64,000 nucleotides of DNA. Source: Auricularia sp. M13 (taxonomy: Eukaryota > Basidiomycota > Agaricomycetes > Auriculariales > Auriculariaceae). The stretch spans positions 5,518,001 to 5,582,000 of the forward strand of contig CM073193.1 of NCBI GenBank assembly GCA_037042915.1, written 5' to 3'. The position numbers and the translations under genes are program-made. Position 1 is the stretch's first letter, and the number at the start of each line of letters is the position of its first letter. Shown piece by piece: positions 55,141 to 64,000 of the stretch. The notes under the pieces were generated by a model, which searched no databases, was not told the origin of the DNA, and worked only from the letters and a program-made list of their open reading frames with translations.

Positions 55141-57879
55141 GCCTTCACTGAAACTTTGCAAGAGACTCGGAGAAAATCGGAAAACAAGAACGCTACGGCC
55201 CGGGCTTACTCCGAACTCCGTTCCCGCCGGCGACGGTAACGATTATTACCTGCTAGAAACGATTCACAAGTGGCCGCGCTTCGCCGGCAGACACCTTGCT
55301 TGTACTTTGGTTTCTATTTCCAAGAAATTGCTCAAGCAGGAGACCCGGAGTAGCGGGCCGGTTGTCGGAGTTTGAACAGCAGAAAAGGCGGGCTTCATTA
55401 TGGGGGAGGGAGTGACCTTTCAAGCAAGGTGACCATGTAATACAGCTTCAAGATCGATACAAATAAGTCTATCCTCCTTCGCAACTATAAAAAATTCCGT
55501 TGGCTACGCTGTACCCTCACGCAGATGAGGGCCTTTGAGAGCTTTCTGCGGGGTCTGGGGGCTGATGAGTCCTACAAGCGCTGCGGGCACAACCTGCTGC
55601 CTTGACTGAGTCGGGGAAAGACAGATGATGCTTGACGGCGTTGTTTCTTGTCCTCCTGCCTCTTGCGCTCCTTACGGCCCCCACGCCTCGTTCAAGTGCA
55701 CGTAAGGCCCAGTCGCACTCGGTCACTGGGACATCGCCGTTGCGTGTGTATGCGATCGTCGGCCTCTCGGTACGAGTTGGGTACGAGCGTTGTACAGTTT
55801 TGCACTTGTGCTCCTCGCGCCACGAGTGGAAAATAATACGCAGCAGGTCGCTGGTACTGTCAGGTACTGTCTCTAAACGAACGGCTCGTATTTCAGGGTT
55901 ACCGTGCAACCACCACCTGCACCATCTGCGGTCGGCCACCCATTGTTGGTACATCGAGCCGTCGAGGCGCGCGGCTGACGGTGGCTGGCTGTCCTATGAG
56001 AGGCACGCGTCACGGAGGCCTCATGGCCCTAAACGTGATGAGAATATGTCACGGTGTCAAACGTGTAACCGGTACGCAGGTGTTTAACAGCAAAACAAGA
56101 ATCTCTGCAGAAACACTGGGCTCCCCAGAAACAGCCTAGAAATGAGATAACTGTATCAAATACTCTTTCTCACTGTCCAGTTGTGCCTTGTTCTGCTGAG
56201 AAGCACTGATTGAGGATGTCTGGCAATGTCTGACGGGTGCCCCGTAATGTCTCCGACATGTCACGGTCCAACGTCCATGGTAATAATTATTAGCTCTACA
56301 GTATGCGTCACTGGCCATGTGCACTTGTTAGCTACCTGAGCTTTCACTGGCCATGTGCACTTGTTAAGCTACCTGAGCCGCACTGACGACCATTGTTGCA
56401 ATCGCTGAGCGCAGACCTCGGGAACGCAGCGGTGCACGGCTGAGCTTGCGCTGGAACTCGCAGCAAGGCATCCGGGTCGGCGGCGCGCGAACTATGCAAA
56501 CAGGCGGCCTGAGCTATCAGTCGCTGCAATTTGTGAGTCGTCCAGACTCCAGCAGAAGTCAGGAGCGCCGTTTGGACGCCCGCCGCATTGTAGACACAAC
56601 TCGAGCGTATGATCGCGGCGGTCAGAGGACATCGGCGCTGTCTAGCGCTATCATGTTCAGCATTGTCACCTGTCCAGACCAGATGCCGTTGTGAGTATAG
56701 CTCAGTCAGCTTCAAAAGCTCGGCGTCCTGCTTCGTGAAACATGCGGTCTGACCACTGATCATGAGAATAGAAGGCATCATGTATCGCATTTGCCGAGTC
56801 CCAGAGTACGGGCATTGACGAGCGCGGATGACCCCAGTGTACGGCGCAAAGACATTCGACATGCTGGATGCCATCTTTTGCAGTAGCATGCTCATTGCTC
56901 AGAGTCATAGCAAACCAGGTGCGGAGCTATACATGAAAGCATATGGAACCGGGGTTGAGCACATCGAGAGCAATGGGTCCGCGAGCGTGGGCTAGCATTC
57001 GGGGCCGGTCTGAGCGGGACGCTGCATAGCTTTCAACACGAGTAGAGCGATTGCATTACAGGCCGCCAAGTCGTGCAAACTGTGCTGGGATAGAATTTGT
57101 CAAAGACCTGTCGGGCGAGAAAGAATAGCAAAAGCCGCCGAGAGGCCAGGGTGACACGGCGCTGAAAACGAGCGGGGCACCGTTGACGTTGATGTCCAAC
57201 CTGGACTGCATCCGTGGACGCTGCATCGGACCGAAGGATCGTATTAATCCGCGGATAAGCATCATGAACGGCTTGTTCCCGCGGAAATTACCCATAACAG
57301 GATATAGGCCTTTCTTTCTGAACGCATCAAATCAGCAGTCTCAGGTAAGGTTTTTCCAGTGCCACGGCGCAATCTGGATGCGCGTTTTCGAGCTGGGCTA
57401 CTGCGCTAGCTCATCACTCGCCACACTTGGCAGCACCTGGATCATCGCTCGCACTAAGCCACTACGGCGCAGATTAAGAGTATCATCACATACGGGATGG
57501 AATTCGTTATTCCTCGCGGGATAATCATGCAGATCGCCTTCTCTAACCTCGTGGTACATATCCTCACATAACAGTTGAGGCGCAAATTATTTGCGCAGTG
57601 GGTTCGTTGATAGTCTCTCCGCGGGACACTCGTATAGTTTTTTTCCAACTCTCCCGAGATGACGGCTAGGAATGTATACATCTCGCGATCACCTGCGCTC
57701 GCCACAGGATGGAGTTTTCTGGAACCATTGCAAAAGGGCAAAAGAGTAAAAAAATCTTATTGGACGGAATTGACTGGGAAACACATGTCGACTGGGATAC
57801 AGAGTTCTATTTCATCACGAGTCCGAGAGTAAAGAGAAGGAGGAAGTATACTACGTTGATCAACATGCACAGGTCGAAA
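55141..57879. other. 2.7 kb with weak ORFs and one dispersed repeat
   Basis: No gene I can support. A minus-strand frame at 56895-56344 (ILMISGQTACFTKQDAELLK, LYSQRHLVWTGDN) has protein-like composition; others are shorter. 56085-56320 is the partner of 39605-39910. The C2H2 gene's stop codon borders the right end. Confidence 0.35.
56085..56320 (+). repeat. Dispersed repeat, partner of 39605-39910
   Basis: Inverted relative to the 39.6 kb copy, shorter by several internal deletions. A second short direct repeat, CACTGGCCATGTGCACTTGT, occurs twice just after it (about 56309 and 56346). Confidence 0.8.
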
Positions 57880-59411
57880 TCACGCAGAGCTCATCAATCT
57901 GGTGTACTACAAAAAATCAGGGCATGGAAGGGAGATACAAGATACATAACAGTCTTACCTGAGATTCAAGATCACGGCTGTGTTCGTCCCGCGAGACACA
58001 GCCAAGTTCCGTGAGTCGCGCGTCGCTCATCTGTTTTTGGACCGCAATGCAAGCCTGCGTGTGAATCTGGTGATCGCGCAGTGAGACCTTGAGAACGGTT
58101 CTAAAGCACGCGTTAGAGGATGAGGGCAGTGCGAACATGACGTACCGCTTGCATACGGGGCACGCAACCTGTCTCTCCGAGATGGGGATGTGAGATCGCA
58201 TGTGATTTCGCAGGTAGTGTGCGCGAGTGTAACGCCGGGGACAGCCTGGATGGCCACATCGGAGCCAGTCACCGTCCATAATGGACTGCGGTGGGTGGGA
58301 AGCCGGCCAGGGGTCATGACCTTGATATCCGACATCCCGGTCCATGCAGGAAGCCAGTATGGGATGTTTGTCGAGGTCGCATGTCGCTGGACCGGCAGAG
58401 GACTGCGTAACCTGAAGACGATCGAAAGAAGGGAGGGACGCGTATTTGAAGCACACGTTAAGAGGAGTCGTGGACGCGAGAGAAATCGATACTCACCGTG
58501 GTAGTAACCAAGCGCGGTGTTGAAGGTCTGGCCCAGGGCTTGCTGGCGGCAGGAATCGCATTCGTTGGCGCAGGCGCCGAAAACGGCTGTGCGGTCGGCG
58601 AGAGACCAGAGCGGTCAGCCGAGAAGTCCAAGAAGACGGAGAGATGGCGCCTACCATATCGACGACCGAAGGCAACGTGGAGACGAGGGCCTGGGGCGCT
58701 GGCAAGGGCACGTCCTGGGAGATGTTCACGCCGACTTGGATGTGAGAGGCCGAGGGCACATTGTACGACTCGATACGAGGCCCCGAGGGGTCCGCAATGT
58801 CCTCTCCGGGACCTGTCGCGACGGAGATATCGCGCTCGACATGTGGCGGCTCCGCGGTCGGCTGCAGCAATAGATGTGATCAGAATGCGGGAGAGACGCT
58901 GGCGGATGGAAGCACCTGGGAGGCGACGACGGCATGGACGTCCTGGAGGGACACGCGTCAATGGCTGCAACAAAGACCCACCGGCGAACAGACTCACCGC
59001 AGACGCGTGCACGGTGAAGTCGGTAATCAGACGGGGCAACGGGCGCAGTGGCCGGAGTCCAACGCCAGCTGCAGCGTCAGGCGCGAACAGGTCGGAGATC
59101 GCTGTGTGCGGTGTGCGGCGGGGTCGGTGGTCATCGTCGACGACATCTTCGACGCGCGGTCGGCGATCGGGGGTCGAGTCTGCAGGCTGAATCTGTGTCT
59201 GTGTACTCGCCGGCGCGGACGGCGACGACGATGCTGCCGGAGGATCGGGCGCAGAAGGCTGCACAGCAAGATTTGCCCTGCCCCTGGTGAGACGCTGCGC
59301 CCGGGGCGCAGTAGCGACGGCCTGGACGGCGGGTCAGCAGTTGCACCCGCTGCCAGAGAGCTCAGTCCCGTAGCACACCTTGTCAGTGCTCTTGCGGGAA
59401 ATCCTGCCCAT
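57880..59411 (-). CDS. C2H2 zinc-finger protein, eight exons, 371 residues
   Basis: Exons (minus): 59411-59379, 59321-58998, 58942-58916, 58861-58655, 58586-58497, 58411-58146, 58100-57959, 57906-57880. The seven introns are 45-85 nt, all GT..AG, and the summed coding length is divisible by three. The N-terminal two thirds are disordered and Pro/Ala/Ser-rich with an acidic patch (RRPRVEDVVDDD). The zinc finger is C-terminal: RCGHPGC..RYTRAHYLRNHMRSH is C-x4-C-x12-H-x3-H. A second unit, ACPVCKR spliced to TVLKVSLRDHQIHTQAC, is a C-x2-C..H..H/C variant. Likely a nuclear DNA-binding regulator; its targets are unknown. An upstream in-frame ATG at 59465 is an alternative start. Exons 1-4 and the promoter have partial copies at 10.3 and 41.3 kb. 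Confidence 0.75.
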
Positions 59412-59750
59412 CGTTGTGTGGTGCGGCGGGCTGTATGCAGTAGCAGGAGAAGCGCAGAGCAGCATCGTTATAAGTCGACCTCATCTTGGATTATGGGAGA
59501 TCGCGCGCTTGGCCAGGCGGGCGCCTCGGTCTACGCCGGCACAGGATCGGCGAATGTTCGCCAACCCCTGCATGGATTGCCAATCGCTGCGCTTCTCATC
59601 TAATCTGGACCGCCACCTGCGAAGCGCTGCGCCCAGCCCCAAAGCAGTGCCGGCATGCCCCGCTCTCATTCGTCACGTGAACGGCTTCAGCTGCTTAGGA
59701 AGTTCCTGTTCATATACGTAGGAGCTCCGAGCCGTATGTCACCTAGTAGC
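59412..59750 (-). promoter_or_regulatory. C2H2 gene upstream region, present three times in the window
   Basis: This roughly 340-bp flank is nearly identical in all three copies (also 10400-10740 and 41340-41680). It includes an open frame read on the minus strand (MRAGHAGTALGLGAALRRW, 59669-59481), so it could be an upstream exon or a leader ORF instead of a plain promoter. Similarity to copy 1 and copy 2 ends abruptly near 59745. Confidence 0.5.
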
Positions 59751-61529
59751 GCTTGGAGGAGTTCCGCACTGACATGAGAATCTGTAAGAATCCGCTGTTG
59801 AGCAATCTGTCGGCGCGGATCACAGATATATCCCAGTGTTGAGTGAGGATTCCGCGTCGTAGGCCTGGAAGCTGGCATCGAGCTCCGTAGTCTGTCTGCC
59901 GACCTTTACTTTGAATTCCAAAAATTGTCCATTACTCGCTAATTACCATCTACATCATGTACACCCTACATCACTTCCATAGCCACAGAGTCACACTTCC
60001 TGCCATAAGCAGCACTGCAACCATGATGGTGACGAACTGACAGTTTAAGATATCCTTTGACACCCGCCTGACCATCAGTCCCGGCTGAGATAGGTCAGCC
60101 CCCCGGGGAACAAGAACGGCGAATGCATACCTCAGTCATGTCCGTATAGAGCTCAACTGATAGTTCGCCGTGACTATCTACGACGCGAATCTCACGCGCA
60201 ATTATTAGTGATAAATCTGTCGTCTATGTTATTCCTGCACCATGAGGAGTGCAGCAAGCTGTAGCTACCGTCCGCTTCGCTGGTAATGGCATATCCCAGC
60301 TCCCCCGTGCCATGGTTGTGACCCTTCCTGAACAGTAGTTTGTGACGCTTTGCAGATTCATTGTCTACTTCCTGACTCTTGCTCTTAGGCCCTGTAGGCG
60401 CAGCTGAGGAGAGTGCTATTTCGGACATGTCGTCGCTATCCACAGAATCTGCGCGCCCTCCCCCTCTGCGTGGCTTGCTTTATAGGGCAATTCCGGGCCG
60501 GACCCTGTGCGCAATAATTCCCGAGGATCGACAAACCGTGCTGTGGCGATGCGTTCTGCCAACAGCCAGGCTTGTTGCTGAGATAGGGCCTTATGACGGC
60601 GCCCTCAGTGCTGATCAAGGGCCTGGGGGGTATATAAGCGCTGCCTCAGGCGGCCAAAAGATCTAAACTCCCACAATCTCTCGATATGATTGGTCGAGGA
60701 CAAGACGAGTATCCCGAGCGCGGACTCGATAAGCGCCACAGAATCCTTCTTTCGCGCCTGACGAGCGCAGACGGCACGATCTACGATGTCGTGAATGAAA
60801 CTAACGGTCCGGCGTTGTCTGTGGAAATTCGGATAGCCATCTGACAGGCAGCAGGTACCGAATCCACGATCTCGCGTGGGACGCACATACAGGAAAGTCC
60901 GCATCTCTTACATTTCGGTGTTACTACCGATGTCACGGAGGTAAGTCTTATAATCGTTCGCGAGCGCCGGTCGCGCTTAAGGTTAATCTCCGAAAGTCAA
61001 ATGATCATGATCAGGACTCAGCGATAGCAGCGTCGTGCATTACGGTCTTTATTTCGCTCGGGTTTTGGATTCTTGTGGGACTTGGGTTGGCCTGGTTGTT
61101 CTTGTGGTGAAGGCTGGCAATATGGAGGAAGACGCGCTTGTCGATAATCGATTGTCACTTCTTCTTTGAAATCACATTCAAACGCGTGTACATCCTACAA
61201 GGTTTCGTGTGTCGACCCCCGCTCCGATGTGGCGTTCGCTTGGTGTCCAGCTTCTTGCAGGAAATGAAAGTCCCATTCTCGTAATCGTGAACTCAAATAT
61301 ACACGTTTGAATAGCCTAGGATGTTTCGTTGCGTTAGTTGCATTCTGTGTGCCACGAATCTCACGCGAACCATTGTTCGAGGCGGACAAGCTGTCTTTTG
61401 AGCCCAAGCCGCGTATATATTCCCAGGCAGCAAAATCTGAGTGCCATCGCCGCCAACCTGTGATTCCCCGATGACGAACAGTCTCCAGCTAGACATCGGC
61501 ATTGCCGCCAATAATCAAGTCGCAGTCAG
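59751..61529. other. 1.8 kb with one small ORF and a TATA-like box
   Basis: A minus-strand ORF at 60443-60192 (MDSDDMSEIALSSAAPTGPK) encodes 83 residues and lies about 190 bp downstream of TATATA at 60631-60636. It is Ser/Lys-rich without known motifs and may be a first exon. A second minus-strand frame (60904-60605) is protein-like but unrecognised. Nothing else found. Confidence 0.35.
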
Positions 61530-62225
61530 CCCGACTTTACCCCCGACCCACCAAGCTCACGAAACCTCACAAATCGTTACTGCACATGGCGTGAGTCTGC
61601 TTAGACTGTGCCACCTCAGGAGTCTCTCGATCTCACGGTGCAACGTTTCCAGCCCTGCGCCGTAAGCACGAAGGATACCACGGGCTCCGAGGCCGACAGT
61701 TATGCAGCCAGGCATCCCGAGAGCGTCCCGTATGAGGCGGTAAGCCAGACTCCTGTAGTATGTATGATCACGATTGAGCGAGTAACAGCGAGCCTTCCCC
61801 ATGCCGGCAGAGGCTGTGCAGGCTGCGCAGGCTGCGCCAGCTGCGCGTGGAGCTTTCAGCCAATATGCCATGCCTGTGTTCAATCGCGGGGTGCGGGTGG
61901 AGTACCACATCACGAGGACGAGCAGAATTGCCGGGCAAACCGTTCACACGTCTATGGTTGTCGCGAAAGACGTAGGTGGAGGGGGAGGTGCGCGAGGCGA
62001 GAGCGAATGACGAAGTTGTGGTTTCACATGTAGTATGCATTTGCCTGTCCCGGAGGTAGCGCGAGTAGAGTACAACGGCGAGGAGAACCTGCGCCGCAAT
62101 CGAGATGACTTTGGAACACATGGGCCGGGGACGCGATTTGGGAGCGGTTTAGACGATCATGACGCCGACGCCTGAACTAGAGAAATGAGCCACGATCAGA
62201 TTGTCGCATCCAGAGGGTGCAAAGG
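61530..62225 (-). repeat. Q repeat, second copy, continuous with R-family sequence
   Basis: Inverted relative to 6990-7665. Here the unit runs directly into the long R4 repeat, with GGGAACGTTGCTTG and CGACCTTTGCACC adjacent, showing the uninterrupted structure. Confidence 0.85.
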
Positions 62226-63220
62226 TCGCAAGCAACGTTCCCCTCGCTGCTGTCTCCGAGTTGCATACTGAGGCATAATGAGGCACTATACGCGAACAGT
62301 ACCCGGAGACTCGCAATGCACGGCTTCCTCGCTCCCCGGTGGTTCGCAGATGTGAGATCGATATGTGACTGCTCCCGCGAGGGAACAGTGCGTCTACGCA
62401 GCGGTACAGTAGGTTATTATCGACTGCTGCTACGTGCTCGGGCGCGCAGTACGTTCTCGGCGTCAGAATTGCACTGTTCAAATGGCCTATGACGAGCACA
62501 GACCGGGCGCAGGGCTTGCAGGAGATGTAGAATTCCCCAGGGCCGCGCGCAAAGATTTCGTAGCAAGGAGACCGAGACCTGCGACTTTCCCCAAGACAGT
62601 ATACAGTATGCCCGTGTGACCTCCGCTCAGTGTCATCACACGGGCCGATGGCTTCATATCTTAGCGATAATCGTGAGCCCAATTGAGCTTGCTCTTGCAC
62701 GCTGTGCGTGGAGGGCGACTTGGTCGCATTTATCACGAATCCACCCGCGCCATTCCCCGGTCCTGTTTGCGCAGCCCTTTCGATAAGATCTCCTGCGCGA
62801 TGAACAATACTGCGAGCAAAGTGACGTCCTGGTGCGAGCAAGAAGATACCGTCGGAGTTCGGAGCAGGCCGAACCGTGTCTTGTCCTTCGATTTTCTCCT
62901 TTCTATTGTAAGCAGCACCCTGGACGCCGCGCGCACTGCGGTATACCGCCATCCAGGCGCATTGACCCCGGATAACATTCAACACCCGCTACCAAGTAGC
63001 CCTACGAGTGATGCTAGCGCTCGCCGCTTGCGCCAGCGCTTGCCGCTCGAACTGCTGGGCCGCTGCGTCCGGTCATGACTAGACAGGCTGGGCTGTCGCC
63101 GTCCCTCGTGCTCTATGCTTTCCCGCGCTTTGACCCTTTCCATCCTTACTTTCGAGCTGTGAATCGCCTTACGCCTGACTCATGCAAGTCGCATGCGCTA
63201 CGATATCTGGCCCGCCTGCA
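62205..63220 (-). repeat. Long R-family repeat, copy R4 (core 62713-63002)
   Basis: Same orientation as R3. The core of 290 bp is bounded by GGGCGACTTGGTCGC (62713-62727) and GCTACCAAGTAGCCC (62988-63002). The part from 62590 to 63150 matches R1 in inverted orientation; the far end (63175-63220) matches 13575-13615. Confidence 0.85.
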
Positions 63221-64000
63221 AAATAATTGTCGATGTGTTCTATCCTGCATTTATAAATGCGTCTGCGATATTGGATGGCCTCTTTATCTCGATCTACACT
63301 GCAGATAAGCACAGGGTCGAGCATTTCGGAGTCTCGCAAATCCACATCCAGTCGTCGCGGCTCGTCAACCAGCGCCGTCTGTCACATGCAATGCCGTGTT
63401 GAGTCAGCCCCGGACGACGATCACACCGGCGCTCGGCAGCCTGCATACCATGCTACGCTTTGGTTGCGCTCCATCCACCGCACGCGTTCGCGGTCACAGG
63501 CTTCCAGACGCAGTGTGGTGTATCATCTGTATGATCTACACCAGCGCCGGCGGGGGCCTGAATCTGTCCTGCGTTTGGTCTGCGTGTTTCTACCCCGATG
63601 TCCTGCCGTCCTAATCCCGGTCGTTGGTTCTTGTTCCGATACTTGTCCAAGCTGGAATCTATTAGAGTGGTCAGATGAAAGTCGAGCTGCAAAGGTTTGA
63701 TATGACAAAGCGGGCTTCCTTGACTCGCTGCGAGAGCGAGGTGATTACTCCCAGTGAATGCAAGGGGAATTCGAAGCGCATGTCTTGCATAGGGTGAACC
63801 ATTTGCCATACTATTGAGCAGCCTGAAAGAGCGGTAACATGTGCTTGAACCTCAGTACGAATTTAAGAGAGAAGTCCAAGAGCAGAGTAATCTCATTTTT
63901 TCACCAAGAAATGACTGACGTTGTGCAGTCCAATACAAATAATCAAGAAGTGAAGGCGGGGGACGTGTTCAAGAAGGAGAAGGGAAATCGCAAGGAAGCC
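63221..64000. other. Window end, nothing recognised
   Basis: Short overlapping frames only (for example 63257-63700 plus, Arg/Ser-rich). No motif or repeat partner was seen. The window cuts any gene that might begin here. Confidence 0.4.

Noticed and set aside
58498-59190. Long Arg-rich plus-strand ORF opposite the C2H2 gene
   Set aside because: Its composition is that of an antisense shadow of Pro/Ala/Asp-rich coding; the minus strand has eight exons with consistent splice sites.
1-64000. CRISPR arrays, bacterial operons, rRNA genes, LTR retrotransposons
   Set aside because: No regularly spaced repeats, no Shine-Dalgarno-linked gene strings, no rRNA-like sequence, and no paired LTRs with gag-pol coding were seen.

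Overview
The window looks like a repeat-rich stretch of a filamentous basidiomycete genome, most likely an Agaricomycete. Protein-coding signal is broken by many 45-80 nt introns with GT..AG ends and a CTRAC-like branch site. The recognisable families are typical of that group: two fungal F-box proteins, a RING protein with a second C-terminal zinc finger, a C2H2 factor, Tnp2/Plavaka-type transposases, a non-LTR retrotransposon and a ferrichrome-synthetase-like NRPS. No bacterial, organellar, tRNA or rRNA features were seen. Everything here is read by eye from sequence and recalled family patterns; no database or RNA evidence was available.

Layout. 0.4-4.1 kb: decayed Tnp2 transposase (-). 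4.5-7.7 kb: a composite repeat interrupted by a 5'-truncated reverse transcriptase/RNase H element. 8.0-9.8 kb: RING gene (-). 10.3-14.8 kb: a duplicated block holding the 5' end of a C2H2 gene and broken pieces of a HECT ubiquitin ligase. 16.4-18.2 kb: an unplaced acidic ORF and a long repeat copy. 18.3-23.3 kb: three probable host genes (unknown 402-aa protein, four-exon F-box gene, small five-exon gene). 23.3-28.9 kb: mostly unassigned sequence, with one likely multi-exon hypothetical gene near 26-27 kb. 28.9-30.3 kb: single-exon F-box gene. 31-36 kb: another HECT fragment, a repeat copy and a two-exon 706-residue gene of unknown function. 36.4-42.5 kb: the second, inverted copy of the 10-14 kb block, itself rearranged by an internal inversion. 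43.0-44.5 kb: a second Tnp2 remnant carrying a hAT-type MITE with an 8-bp target duplication. 45.3-53.7 kb: a 5'-truncated NRPS (-). 57.9-59.4 kb: an eight-exon C2H2 zinc-finger gene (-), the apparent source of the two partial copies at 10.3 and 41.3 kb. 61.5-63.2 kb: the uninterrupted form of the composite repeat seen at 4.5-7.7 kb.

The genes do not form one pathway. The coherent theme is structural: a few host-gene pieces (HECT ligase 3' half, C2H2 promoter plus 5' exons) have been copied at DNA level, fused with a family of hairpin-bearing repeats, inverted and broken by transposable elements. Genes that still read cleanly with plausible introns are the RING gene, two F-box genes, the C2H2 gene, the 18.3 kb, 22.3 kb and 33.8 kb genes.
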